Notes: generated by a model not told the origin, from the sequence alone. Positions 20,257 through 32,050 are shown, counted from the first letter of the stretch. The stretch is DNA of 64,000 bases from Ypsolopha sequella (GCA_934047225.1 OW203986.1:24803221-24867220); one strand, 5' to 3'. Translations and numbers: made by a program.

Positions 20257-20333
20257 CACTAGAGGTTTCTATAAAATTGCAATTCTGCGTGTAGTGTCGA
20301 TTAGTAAAGTTAAAAAAAATAATTTTTTATGAG

Positions 20334-21714
20334 TTTATTGTAATGTGCGGTAAATCGTTAGATTTAGCAGGTTTACGAAATATATTAAGTGTATCTTGTA
20401 ATATAAGTGTGCATTTTTTTTAATAATTTCTCTCTTTAATATAATTCAATATGAACTTTCATGTTAAGAGGCTCCTTTACACGTGGATTTTTCTTAAGAT
20501 TCACACAAAAGGTAAAAACTGAATGTGAAGTCTACAGCTTATTTTCTTCATATTTTTTTCACAAGTTTTAGCTAGTGACATCTAACTACGTCTCTATACA
20601 GCCCAAAAAGTAAAATTTGATGAAACACCATCATAATGGCTGTCAGGATATCGCGAATATTGCCTGGTTTTTACGCAAAGCTTAGCAAGTTGTATAATTT
20701 TTATCTATACTGGAAATAGAAATACAGACGTAAATGTTAAGAAAAATAAGTTTATTCTACACTTTTCTATAAATAAACAGTTATATGAATAAACAGTGGC
20801 ACAGCTGAGCGGGATGGCCCACCTTAAGGGGCTGCACTATGCTAAAATTCGGTTCCGCTCTAACGCGTTTGTTTTTTAACTCTCTATCCTGCTCTAATCA
20901 GATGCCGCGCACGCAAAACTTCAGTTATTTTGAAATCGTGGCTCCATTAGGACATACAGAAATAAAGTTGTAAGACTTTTTTGTAGATAATAATGAGATC
21001 TTTTATTGTGTGAAAGATTCATTTCAAACGCATATTCCGTGTCCGAGCGAATTGAATGTACAGAATGAAATTAGATACCTACAGATATATATTTATTTGA
21101 GTAAAGATATAAAATTTCGATAATCTACAAAGGCTTAATTCGTCAGAAAAACATGATTAAGTACATATATATTTCCCAGATTTTTCTAGTAGCCAGTTTG
21201 GCCTACAAATCGAGCTAAATATACGCAATTTTACCAAATCCACGCTTATTCAAGCCTTAAGAGTTACTATTACCTTTAATATGATTAAAAATGTTGACCT
21301 AATATTATGATAAACACGTTGTACACTAATTAATTAATTGACATACGTGGTTAATAACTACCTACTAGTTATGGAAATACTCTTTCTAAGCGGATATAGC
21401 TCTACAAAAATATAGCCTTTGTAAATATGTTGACCACACACCAAGTTCATCGAAATAATTTTTATTGTAATTTCGACTCAAAGTTCAATCTTTAAAGTTC
21501 GATTTTCTCTGTAAAGTGTCAAAGTAAATACTCGTAAAATGAGTCAGTGATAGTTGTAAAGGTACCAGAGACGGAATGACGCAAAGGTCGTCTGCAAGGT
21601 AGCTGCTGTGACGTAGTGCCCCAGATACACGGGTGAATATGATGGCGGTTTTGTTTATTAATAAGATATAATATATTTTTTCAATGTCTCTGGATAATGA
21701 CGCCTTGGATAGCC
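20334..21714. other. AT-rich intergenic DNA, no gene seen
   Basis: No ORF with a recognisable domain. The 85-codon minus frame at 21485-21742 overlaps the repeat below and is not supported. Confidence 0.35.
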
Positions 21715-21830
21715 AGCCATGTCGTCGTCCTAAGAATGACAATCAGCTTGAAAAATCCGAAATTGTACGGGTGAAACAGTTGGCATGTAGTCAACACAAC
21801 AACAATTATTCGTGAGTGATAAATCCTTTT
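21715..21830 (+). mobile_element. Single arm of the 23330 palindromic element
   Basis: GTCGTCGTCCTAAGAATGAC, GAAATTGTACGGGTGAAACA and GTTGGCATGTAGTCAACACA match the right arm of the element at 23330 with about 80-85% identity by eye. This copy has no opposing arm. Confidence 0.6.
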
Positions 21831-23162
21831 TTATATCTTATGTATATTATTAAAACGTTATAAATTAAACAGAAAATATATATTTTCGAGGTATATTTGG
21901 ACCAACTTTTGGGCCGGCATCAGTTGAATTTTATATGTTAACACGAGAGCTTACGCGTGTTTTAATAGTATAAAATAATATGCTGATTATGATACTAAAA
22001 CCATCCAGATCATGGTTAGAATAGTCTGTTAAAATTAAATACGTGGTACAGAATATACGTGCTCCTACTAAAGTATCAGTATAGTTGTAATGGGCCTAAA
22101 AAGATGATTTTAGTATCTCAGACGTATTTTTAAAATATTGTTTGGAATGGAAAATAAAAACAATATTTTCTGTATCTTTTGCGAGATTCAAGTAATTGAG
22201 CAGATACATTGTAAGTTTCAGGTAAATTTTACCTAGTCAATTTAGAAATTTATAAATTCCAAGTTCAGGCAGATTTTACCTGGTAAATTTAGAAATATTC
22301 AATGATTAGTCACTGTATATTATATAGGTGGAATTGACTCACAACACAATACATTTTTAAAAACAAAATAAATTTTTCGATGGTTAAAAAAGAAAATTTA
22401 AGGCCAATCATGCAGTCAATTTGTACAATTCGACCATATGACCCAACCAATAATCGCCTTTATCAAAAGTTAATAAAATATTTGCCATAGCCTAAAATTG
22501 TGATGGTTAATTAGTGCATCAAAATATTATCATGTGAAAAAAGAAAGTAATTATACCCAGCTTCTGATAACTTAAGTTTTTAGTGTGACTTTAGTGTTCA
22601 AATAAAAGTAACCTTTAAATAAGGGATTCCGTTTTTAACATACAACACGACTTCCCGTGATTTCCTGATCTAAGTTGCTACAGGCTACGTTTAATGAATG
22701 TATAATTTAAATTAATTTGACAAGAAACTAAACTTGTTTAAAAAAATATCACTTTTTAAAGGTAATAATAATAAAGGTAAGTAGCCAAGTAGTGACATGG
22801 TTGTCGTTTCTATTGCCTAGTTTACACGGGTAGAGTAACTGGTAGAGTACCAGGGATAAAAACTTACAAAATGGCACTAAATATAGTAGCTGGGCGAGTA
22901 GTAGATGACGCACGTGGTAAAGTAGTACTCTACTTCTAACTAGCTTAAATGTCAACCTTGCTTATCTTCTAAAGTTTGACTTAGACTTACTGTCTAGGTC
23001 AGGTCAACAATTAAATATAGACTGATAAATATGACTTCGTTGACTGATTAGAAATACTACGACGAGTTAGATATGAAATATGAAATAATGAAGAATACAT
23101 ACATTCTGCATCTGTTATTATTATTATATCTGATGTTTGAACTAAGCGTGATTAATATACAT
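21831..23162. other. AT-rich intergenic DNA, no gene seen
   Basis: A short local duplication at 22205-22310 repeats GGTAAATTTTACCT and AATTTAGAAAT words. Nothing else is recognisable. Confidence 0.35.
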
Positions 23163-23785
23163 AAGCAAATTCAAATAGTTTATTTTGAAAAGTAGGTATA
23201 TATAATACACTTTTTACACGTCAAATTTAATCTAATAAAAATATAAAATAATAAATGTACATGAACTAGATTAAAGGTTTATTTAATTTTTGTAACAATA
23301 TATATACGATTAAAATGATAGGAAAAATAGATAATATTATTAAAACTCGCGTGAGCTGACATACTAAATTATTATTACATACGGCTTGAACACTCACGTG
23401 TGATTGTTGTTGACTATATGCCAACCGTTTCACCGATACAATTTCGGCATTATCAAGACGAGTGTCGTTCTTAGGACGACGACGCGGCGTTCACCGTCGT
23501 TGTCAAACGGGCACTGACCGTTTGACAACGACGTTGACAACGACGGTGAACGCCGCGTCGTCGTCCTAAGAACGACACTCGCCTTGATAATGTCGAAATT
23601 GTATCGGTGAAACGGTTGGCATATAGTCAACAACAATCACACGTGAGTGTTCAAGCCGTATGTAATAATAATTTAGGAAAAATATATATTATAAATGGTG
23701 AAATCCAATCAAACGCATACCGGAGACCCGGCCAAGGACCAAGAACAAGGTTCAATGATCACCAACCGAGCCCCTAGCATCATTT
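23163..23785 (-). mobile_element. LINE 3'-UTR-type repeat, split by a palindromic element
   Basis: 23163-23329 and 23675-23785 are the two halves of a TTTGAA-tail family copy (AATTCAAATAGTTTATTTTG at one end, GGAGACCCGGCCAAGGACC and CGAGCCCCTAGCATC at the other). The insertion at 23330-23674 duplicated AGGAAAAATA. Compare the unbroken copy at 46155, where the flanks are continuous. Confidence 0.8.
23330..23674. mobile_element. Inverted-arm insertion, Penelope-like plan, copy 1
   Basis: A 345-bp insertion flanked by a 10-bp direct repeat (AGGAAAAATA at 23320-23329 and 23675-23684). A 35-nt tail (23330-23364) precedes the left arm (23365-23510). The right arm (23518-23674) is its reverse complement apart from a 12-bp duplication near the centre (GACAACGACGTT). 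Arms contain CCGTCGTTGTCAAACGG, GAACGACACTC and TGTCGAAATTGTATCGG. Frames across it are palindrome artefacts. No transposase is encoded. Confidence 0.7.
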
Positions 23786-24533
23786 ATATATAAATAAAAA
23801 CTAAATAGCTTGTAATTTGAGCAAAAATTTCAAGCTATAGTTGAATTAAGCAAGGCTGCCTAAGGCAAATTTGCACCTAAATTCTCATTCTGATCTACAT
23901 ATTCCGATTTGGAACAAAGCAATTTAACACTTTAAATGGCCGAATATAAAATTAAAATGGAAATAATAACAGCCAGATAAAGATCGAGTGTCACGAACGT
24001 CATAACCCCACTCCGCAGACGCCAGCGGGGCAGGGAAAAGGCGGCACGGGGTGCGGAATAGCATACGTGATTAGGGTTTCCATAAATATAGTGTTAAAAA
24101 CATGGACACTTTCTTGGCGATATGCGAATAATTTTGTCAATGTTAACCTATTTTCCTTTGTTAATACGAAAATTGATGACAAATTTTTGAAACTCAGAAA
24201 ATCAAATAATTTATTGATGTTGTTTAGTGAAACTTGCATAATAAAATCTTCAACTGTCCTCAAGTTATAATTATATATATTTTTTCTAGCTCGATAGGCA
24301 GACAGATTTTATATGATGCATATGTAAATAAAACGTAGTGTTGAGTAATGTACCCAGTTTGGTACTGAAATCTTAATTATTTAAATAAAAATCTTAATTA
24401 TCTTTTGAATGGTGGTGTAGCGTTAAAACTACCATAAAGGTAGATTTTGTTACAAAAAATAAAAAATATATGCGAAAAATCTGACAGGATTCTACATGAA
24501 GAAATAAAGGAACGAAGTGACAAACGTTTAATT
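23786..24533. other. AT-rich intergenic DNA, no gene seen
   Basis: A short GC-rich stretch (24005-24060) has no recognised identity. Confidence 0.3.
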
Positions 24534-24930
24534 TTTTTCAATGCATGTGCTCGTAAAGGCCCACTTTTTATGCATCAAAACCGAACAAAAAGTCGATTAT
24601 TTTGCCCTAGGGCTTTATTATTATTATTTTTTTATATTTTTTTACAATTGGTTGGCTAACCTGCAGCCTTTCCTGTGTACCATAGACGTTTTACTTTTTT
24701 TCCACTGTTTAAGGGCTCTGGATACAGTCCTTTTGAGCCAATTATAATTTAAAGTTCACAAGATTATATTTGTTTTCATTTCCTCACACTATGCATTGAA
24801 AAATGTAGTATGATACACGGGCGTAAAAGCAATAAATTACTCGGTTACGTTTAAAACACTCGCTACGCTCGTGTTTTAAATCGTCCTCGTAATTTATTCC
24901 TTTGCGCCCTTGTAGCATAAACTACTATAA
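24534..24930 (+). mobile_element. Composite repeat: TTTTTCAATGCAT element plus CTCGCTACGCTCG MITE
   Basis: TTTTTCAATGCAT at 24534 and ATGCATTGAAAAA near 24807 form inverted ends of a ~270-bp unit. Next to it is a palindromic unit with ACACTCGCTACGCTCGTGTT at the centre, and GGGCGTAAAAGCAATAAATT against AATTTATTCCTTTGCGCCC. The whole ~395-bp block recurs at 48435-48830. Only the palindromic unit recurs in reverse at 58310-58450. Confidence 0.7.
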
Positions 24931-25372
24931 AGGCGTGATCGTGTTCCATATTGTATTGTTATTTAATTGTATGAAAATTTTTAAACTGAACTCGTTAACA
25001 ATAGGTAAAAAACTCACCTTTAGTGCAGCCTACATCCCATAAGCGTGATACAATTAATATAGGTACATAATATCTTATCGACAATGATAAAAAAAACACT
25101 TTGTTTAAAAATATTAACTTCCCAAAAACTCAAAATATGTGGTAACAATGCTAATCGGTATAATATTTCGGCGCAAAAATGTTGCACATTTCCGCATTCC
25201 ACAGCGGGGGTTCCGTACAAAGTCAACCGAGTTAAATAGGACAGGACGAAACGGATCATGTACGTGCGTAAGATTGGAACTTTTAGGGTTCCGTTGCGTT
25301 GTTGAGACCGTTTCAGTAAAAGTAATATTATTTTATTATTATAAAATAATGAAATAACAATTTTGGAGTGTA

Positions 25373-25826
25373 TTAAGGCCCTGCCATTCCAAAATGAGCA
25401 TTTTGTTTAATTAATATTGTCAGTTCAAATATCTCATTCAAATACAAGTTAAATATATGTTACAATAGAGGATATACTCTAAACACAAGTTGATCTAAAA
25501 ACGTAATTGAGTTAATTTCACTCGATAGAAAAAAATCACAAAGTAAGCTCGTCAAATTGCGAATAAATGTGTTTATAGTAAAGGTGTTCAACGGAGACAA
25601 TTAAAACTTTTCCTGAATTTTCTTAACAGATATCTAAAGACACTTATAGACCCATTTTTATTTATTTCTCAATACTTTTTCAGAAATTCTAGAAAAACCT
25701 CGCAAATTCACTGATTATGCGTGCACGCAGCGCACGAAGCGAGCGTTCTAATGTAGACTTTCTGACAATATCATTGAGTTCAAAATTACTTAATACGATT
25801 ATTGTGTTAGATGCGTAGGGCCTTAA
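25373..25826. mobile_element. Possible TTAA-flanked element
   Basis: TTAAGGCCCT at 25373 and AGGGCCTTAA ending at 25826 are inverted and include TTAA, as expected for a piggyBac-type non-autonomous element. The inverted match is only about 10 bp including TTAA and the interior shows no pairing, so this is weak. Confidence 0.3.
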
Positions 25827-26619
25827 AGCAGTCTCTTCGAGTCAGCGTAAACTACAAAATATGTAAATTTTGGGGAACCGAGCGAAGCGAGGCAATCTTT
25901 CTTGTTTTTGAACTCTCGCAGTGGTTATTTTCTGCAAGCCCCGGCAAATTCAGGAGTTTTTCAACTGAATTTTTGAATTGTATTTATTTTTCTTCGAACC
26001 CCTTGTACGTTCGTTTAAAAGGTTAACTTCAATAAATAAAATTGGTACCTTCAATACATTAAGAGATGACCTGAGGTACAATTGTGTAAGAAAATCGTAT
26101 TCATTTGACAGCTTCAAACGTACGGTTCGTAGAACGATTAGACACCTCGCTTGTTCTCTCGTGGTCTTTTTTTATCGTGGTCGCGTTTATTGAATTTAAC
26201 AGAAAAAATCATATTTAATTAACCAGACAAAATTTTAAAAATGTGTAACGGCCCAGTTGTATTTTATAACGTTTATGATTGTCTTGAATTGTGGTTGAGA
26301 CAAAACTCGACAGTTAAGTTATTGAAATTACTAAAACCCCTATACCTTTTTTCGATTTTGGGCCTACTTTAGATAGATTTGTTTCTTACACCATAAGTAA
26401 TTTTAAATATTTGCTGCGGCGGAAGTGTAGATACATTCTCTGTGATAATAAATATATATTTTATTTATTTATCATTGAAATATTATTCAATAAATCAATT
26501 TAACAGTGACTGTAGTTTTAGATTATTTTGCTCGGCGCCCTCTTAACTATTCGCCCAAGCAAATGAGCCAGTTTGACTATTAAAATAGTGCGTTTTACGT
26601 CGTACGTTTCTAACATAAT

Positions 26620-26700
26620 TCCACAACAGGTAGCTCTGTCGTTATGACGCTGGATTTTCGATTTTTAGACCCGTGTTCGATTCTTGCTGGTCGAATATGC
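26620..26700 (+). mobile_element. tRNA-like SINE head, decayed
   Basis: TAGCTCTGTCGTTATGACGC followed 35 nt later by CCGTGTTCGATTCTTGC resembles pol III A and B boxes of a tRNA-derived SINE. It does not fold as a functional tRNA by eye. Confidence 0.4.
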
Positions 26701-26799
26701 AACAAAGATTTTCTTGTTTATAGGCTATCTGTGTACTGATCTGCTGACAGTTTACACTCCGAAACACCTCTGACACCCCTTTGTCGGTAATAATGTATA

Positions 26800-27292
26800 G
26801 TTTTTAGGGTTCCATACCCAAAGGTTACCCCTATTACTAAACTGGACCCTATTACTAAGACTCCGCTGTCCGTTTGTCCGTCTGTCACCAGGCAGTTACC
26901 TATTTATGTATTTAACGTATATAACAATTTTAGTTAAAATTAATACTAGTCATAATACTTTTTCCTCATCGAAGCACTACCCTTGACAAGTTCTACATCG
27001 CCAAAGGTTAGCTGGAAGAAAATGCTAATTAGCATTAAGCTCGCCTATGTACATGTTTTTATTTGTGCAATAATCAATTTTTAATAATAATAATAATGAA
27101 CCTTGATACAGTTGAAATTTTCACAGATGATGTATTTCTGTTGCCGCTATAACAACAAATACTAAAAAACAGAATAAAATAAATATTTTAGGGGGCTCCC
27201 ATATAACAGACATGTTTTTTTTGCCGTTTTTATAGATAATGGTACGAAACCCTTCGTGCGCGAGTCCGACTCGCACTTGGCCGGTTTTTTGT
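26800..27292 (-). mobile_element. GGTTCCGTA/ACGGAACCC element, interrupted
   Basis: TTTTTAGGGTTCCATACCC, then GACTCCGCTGTCCG at the left. ATTTCTGTTGCCGCTATAAC, GGGGGCTCCCATATAACAGA and GCGAGTCCGACTCGCACTTG then GCCGG at the right. A ~200-bp stretch (26905-27105) of unrelated DNA interrupts it. The antisense frame reported here is not a gene. Confidence 0.7.
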
Positions 27293-27299
27293 TTCTTAG

Positions 27300-28620
27300 A
27301 GTTTCCAAAGACATTTTCACAAATGCTGACGTAATGTCTCAGTTGCAACAGAAAAACCAGCGAAGTGATTGTTTTTGGAATAAACAATATTTATCTTTAC
27401 CGCTATTGTTATTTTATTGTCTTTTTACGTCTTCTTTTATGTATCTACTGTAATGAAATTGTAGATTAATATTGTCTTTGTTATGAGAAGGTTAAATAAA
27501 CTGAGCGCTCGATTGCTGACAGTTTATTTGACAATCTTTTACAATTAGTCAATAGATTACGACTTGTAATTGTATCGCAAAACGTAATTGTGTGTAATGA
27601 ATTGTAACATCTTTAGAAGCTAATTACTTTCCCCTCTGTGGTCTTGTTTAGCTAAAGGTGGAGGGGGAGAGGCAGGTCGCAATTCACTGGATATCTGAAC
27701 TAAAGATGGGGCCATAAGATAAAGTTAGCTAATTCTTATTACAAAAACTGCCGGTAAATTACGGGCTAGTACAAAACAGATTTGGAAGTATTAGCAGGCA
27801 CTTTCGTAACCGTGTTTCCATGGGCATCATTAAGACAAGACAAATGGTTTAAGAACATTAATTGTTGTGATTTCTGCAAGAATTTAGCAGCTTTTAGGGC
27901 GATTAACCTTTACATATATTTAGATTTAATGTGTTTAAAGTTGGATTGCAAAAGTTAAAAAAGTGAAAATTCATTTAGACAAATGATAACTCTACAGCAC
28001 TCCCAAAGTAATAATGCGCTTACAAATATATACAAATATATAGCCGAGCGACCGGACGTACCATGTGACCTATTGCTTGTATTGAAAGTGTAAGGAAATA
28101 CGATCTTTGCCGAACAGTGGCGAAGATTTTTATGCGCATTATATGGTTGGGAGTGCTGTACATATAGAGGGCTCGTGTCTGGAGAATGAGCTGCTAAAGC
28201 CTGTTCTCCTGTCCCTTTTTTATTTGTATTTAAAATAGTCAAATTAATTTGATGACGTCTCCTTATAAGGTAGGCGTTATACCTTAGAGCATGTACCAAC
28301 AATATATCAACCAACACCAACATTTTTATGACACGCTTTAAAAAAAAAACAATAAAAAGTTATCAGTCAATTTGCATTTTTGGTGCAAAATCAATAGAAA
28401 AAAGGTGCAAGTCGACAAAAAAACCAAAACAAAAAAACAGACATAAATAAGTATAAAATAAAATACATATTTAAAAATAACACATGGTCACATACATAAG
28501 CTCATTTTTTCTGTTATAAAGGGTTAAATTATTGATATATTAGCATTTTTCTTTTGCTGTTTAAATTTTAATAGTAAAATCAATTATTAAATTAAAACAA
28601 TAGATAAGAATTTTGGACCT
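27300..28620. other. Intergenic DNA with an unsupported 122-codon minus frame
   Basis: The longest frame (27955-28323, minus) encodes a 122-residue sequence with hydrophobic ends (a leucine-rich start and IYLYIFVSALLLWECCRVII near the end). I recognise no family and codon use is not distinctive. TGGGAGTGCTGTA words in both orientations (28148, and GCACTCCCAAAG at 27998) suggest it lies in an inverted repeat, which favours a non-coding explanation. Confidence 0.3.
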
Positions 28621-28645
28621 TGAAAACATTTATTTATTTTACTTA

Positions 28646-29135
28646 ATTAAATATTGAAGATAACTTATTTGTTTTTTTTAATCAGTTTATATTATATATT
28701 TATATAAAAACACTTATTAAAATTATAGTTTCCAGATATATTTCGACATTATGTCGGCTTCAGTGGAATTTGATATAATTTATTTATTATTTTAAAATGT
28801 CATAAAATGAAGTGAATGATTGACAGACAAATGAGAGACAAAAGAAAAAAAAATTATAATCATGAAAAATAAAAAAGTATATATATATATATATAAATAA
28901 ATAAATATAAAAATGAATAATCAATCAATAACAATCATCCACCCATCTCCACACTCCAATTCGAAAACGTACCCACTCAACATATTATAATATACATTAT
29001 ATACAAGGTGACCCCTTGATCATCGTCCAAACCCTTGTATATAATGTATATTATGATGTGTTGAGTGGGTACGTTTTTGAATTGGAGTGTGGAGATGGGT
29101 GGATGATTGTTATTGATTGATTATTCATTTTTATA

Positions 29136-29169
<34 letters not shown>

Positions 29170-29360
29170 CTTTTTTATTTTTCATGATTATAATTTTTTT
29201 TCTTTTGTCTCTCATTTGTCTGTCAATCATTCACTTCATTTTATGACATTTTAAAATAATAAATAAATTGTATCAAATTCCACTGAAGCCGACATAATGT
29301 CAAAATATATCTGGAAACTATAATTTTAATAAGTGTTTTTATATAAATATATATAATAAA
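28646..29360. mobile_element. Giant hairpin (320-bp arms), Penelope-like plan, copy 2
   Basis: Left arm 28686-29008 and right arm 29033-29360 are near-perfect reverse complements around a 24-nt loop. A 13-bp direct repeat (TTTATTTTACTTA at 28633-28645 and 29361-29373) flanks it. A 40-nt tail (28646-28685) lies on the left only and matches the end of the single copy at 53040-53215. The arms include CCACTGAAGCCGACATAATG, TCGAAATATATCTGG on the appropriate strand, and a (TA)n run. The near identity of the arms implies recent formation or gene conversion between arms. Confidence 0.75.
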
Positions 29361-29373
29361 TTTATTTTACTTA

Positions 29374-30278
29374 CGTTACGTAACTATTTAATATTTATTT
29401 TTGGCTCCAAGTTTTAATTAGAAGTGATACATAATAATAAAAATCAATATTTACCCAAAAATATGCCCCTTAAAAATTCGTCCCGTTCCGAAGTTTGGCA
29501 AAATGTTTCATAAGATCACGTAAACCGCTAAGCCAGCCACGTACGTGTACGGAAAAGTGACAATTGTTACGTCATCTCAAAGTATTATTAAGGGTCAATC
29601 CTTCGGTTTTGTAACGAAATCGTCGGAACAATAATTATTATAACGCGCCAAAAAAAAATCTAAGCTACAAATAATTTATAAAAATATGTAATATGTATAT
29701 GCAAAAAAATATTTTTTCTTGTATTGCAGTACATACTTTCAAAATAATAAGATTTTCCATATTAGTGAATTCACGATTATTAAGAATGTAACTATTTTCA
29801 CGAACGTGTATTTAAAAACCTTATTACTTTAACATTACTTAATTGCAATTGTCGGCACTAACTTGAAAGCAACACAATTCATGATTAAAATTATTTTTCA
29901 CCTCACAAGCTCGGAAAGGCTCTATTTATCATTAGAAATCTGGGTGGAAAAGCGCACTTCATCCGCTAGCGTGGAAAGTGTTTTTGAAATTCGAATATTT
30001 TTATTCAATAAAGGTTTCGTACAATAATATTACATATATATATAGAACCTCATTGGTTTCGTAATAGTTTATATTCTCTGCAGCCAGTCCACTGAAATTC
30101 AAATACTTATTTCAAGTCATGCGCCAGCCTCATTTAAAGAATAATCGCACTGGCCAGCAAGAAAATTTGATTAAAAACAAAAACTTTAAAATTTCCTTCT
30201 CTTTATTCAATTCACTTTCCTTCCATTACTTTGGTAATTTGGTTTGTTTTTTGATAAAATTGAAAGAAATCAAAAAAT
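29374..30278. other. AT-rich intergenic DNA, no gene seen
   Basis: No coding motif or repeat family recognised in this stretch. Confidence 0.3.
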
Positions 30279-30428
30279 ATGAGCGAGGCTAGTAGCGACG
30301 AAGATATAAATTTAACACCTGCAGAATTAGTGCAAGCGGTACATAATGCCGAGTTCAGTTTTCTTCCGGAAAAATCGCGCGATAAATACATAAAAGCGTA
30401 CCTACGATATATATTTTCTTGCACCTAA
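30279..30428 (+). pseudogene. Crypton-like tyrosine recombinase, N-terminal 49 codons
   Basis: The ATG-to-TAA frame reads MSEASSDEDINLTPAELVQA, VHNAEFSFLPEKSRDKYIKA and YLRYIFSC. It has the same start (MS.E.S), acidic patch, LLP-like FLPEKSR..Y and aromatic Y..F pattern as the degenerate copy at 10022. Only the beginning of the N-terminal SAM-like domain is present. The sequence breaks exactly where a MITE (30430-30610) begins, and the recombinase frame is not found again on the other side, so it is a truncated relic. Confidence 0.55.
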
Positions 30429-30429
30429 C

Positions 30430-30610
30430 ATTTTCCTCGCTTTAGTGGGGTGAAAAGTTGTGTGTTTCGCTCGGCAGCAAAGTTATTTACCGTCTCGTAC
30501 CTTTGAAACCCTCGCTACGCTCAGGATTCTATAGGTATATTTAGAATCCTTCGCTTGCTCAGGTTTCAATACAAGGTACTCGCACCAAAATTAACTTTCC
30601 AGCCTTGCAT
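30430..30610. mobile_element. Palindromic MITE (CCTCGCTACGCTC type)
   Basis: GTACCTTTGAAACCCTCGCT, ACGCTCAGGATTCTA faces TAGAATCCTTCGCTTGCTCA then GGTTTCAATACAAGGTAC. It truncates the recombinase fragment. Confidence 0.55.
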
Positions 30611-30794
30611 AACAAATAAATATTGTAATTGTTTCACAACCTTTGGTCGGTAGTTAAATGTAAAAATAAACCTGTTAAACAATTATAGGTGAATCTTTAA
30701 CAAGATCATTACTTTAAAGCTATTATTACATCATTAAGAAATTTGGCTTTGCACATAGTTAATTACATACCGAAACGCTTTTAACAAAAAAAAT

Positions 30795-30870
30795 AACCGG
30801 CCAAGTGCGAGTCGGACTCGTGCACAAAGGGTTCCGAACAAACACACAATACGATTACGGAACCCTAAAA
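30795..30870 (+). mobile_element. Short GGTTCCGTA element
   Basis: ACCGGCCAAGTGCGAGTCGG and AGGGTTCCGAACAAA are followed after only about 20 nt by GATTACGGAACCCTAAAAAC. Both ends are kept and the interior is nearly gone. Confidence 0.65.
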
Positions 30871-31059
30871 ACATGGTAAAAAATTCCACTTCAACTTAAC
30901 ATTTACAATCTATTAAACTCTATGTATCTAAAGGGTCTAATTTTAAGTTTTAATTTAAATTTAAACTTCCTAAATAATGAAATATTTGTAATTTTCAGAT
31001 ATTTTCCTATGTGTATATAAGGTATATATAGGTATTGTATCTATTTTAACAGGTGGTAG

Positions 31060-31420
31060 ATCAGCTCGACTGCCGGGCTCGACTGTGGAGGTACCACCAT
31101 CTTACTTGGAGATCCCCTCGAAGTAATTCGGGGGAGAGTAAGAGGACAGCTCACAGGCAAAAAACCAGGAGGCCCACCATGCCTGGGACCAGTGGATGGC
31201 GGTATATCCATCCCTAATAGCCGGGCCTTATATGGAATAGACCGGTAATGGGCAGTGGCGTCACTGGTGCGAGGGTTCCGGCACCGCGTTCACTAACCCG
31301 CCTGCCCAGCGCGTGTGAGTATGGGCAATTCTTCCAGGATGACCGCCGGGAGTGGCAAAGTCCTGGAAAGGCTTATATCCAGCAGTGGACGTACTAGGTT
31401 GATGGATGGATGGGTATAAG
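31060..31420 (+). mobile_element. RTE-tailed SINE-like retroposon, copy 2
   Basis: Best-preserved copy: GTGGTAGATCAGCTCGACTG, GGAGGTACCACCATCTTACT, ATCCATCCCTAATAGCCGGG, then GGCTTATATCCAGCAGTGGA and a (GGAT)n tail. The 3' end keeps the AYIQQWT codons typical of RTE LINE termini. Confidence 0.75.
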
Positions 31421-31882
31421 ACTTACTTGTAAACGAAATTTCATGTTTCTAATTCAACTGGAAGTGCCCTATAGGTTTTCGTGGTGAGCGAATTTATATT
31501 AAATTGATTATGTAAAGTGCAATTACTTTATTTCGCGTGAGTTTGAAGCCTAATTTTTTTACAGCACCATAGGGCCGTAGACTTCTGTAGGAAGTATCAG
31601 TTTCAACTTGACATCTCATAAGGCCCATAGCAAAAGGGTCGTGACAGACAGACAAGCTCCGTTTCTTATTTTGAGGTATGGAATCCTAAAAACACTTTTT
31701 ATTAACCTGTTTTTTTCAACACTACTAAAGAATCGGTCCTTAATAAATTCCTATTCATAGTACAACATTCTAGATCAAGGGTCTTCAACCCGCGGCCCTC
31801 GGGCCGCATTCGGCCCGCCGGGATATTTTTTGCGGCCCTCAGAGGCTAAGGAAGTTTTCATCTATTCTATATGAATTCACAG

Positions 31883-32050
31883 GCAACACTTCTAAAATCA
31901 AATATATGCGAGCAGCTATTTTCAAGGATGAAAAATGTAAAATCCAAAACCAAGACAAGGATTGCGGATGGACATCTGCAAGGTTTTCTGCGGATTGCGA
32001 GCACAAAAATAGAAGCAAATATCGACAATCTGGTGAAAAGTAAACAATGA
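31883..32050 (+). pseudogene. hAT transposase C-terminal dimerisation region
   Basis: 55 codons read ICEQLFSRMKNVKSKTKTRI, ADGHLQGFLRIASTKIEANI, DNLVKSKQ and stop. This is the C-terminal hAT dimerisation block (CEQ.FSRMK..KSK.RTR..D.HL...LRIA). The DDE catalytic part is absent, so the element depends on another copy. The TGA is immediately followed by the MITE at 32051. Confidence 0.85.

Noticed and set aside
23430..23636. 68-codon minus frame with VLRTTTRRSPSL
   Set aside because: Created by the GC-richer palindrome centre. It is not a gene.
27955..28323. 122-codon minus frame with hydrophobic ends
   Set aside because: No family motif; it contains inverted GGGAGTGCTG words that suggest a repeat, and frames of this length occur by chance in a 64-kb window.
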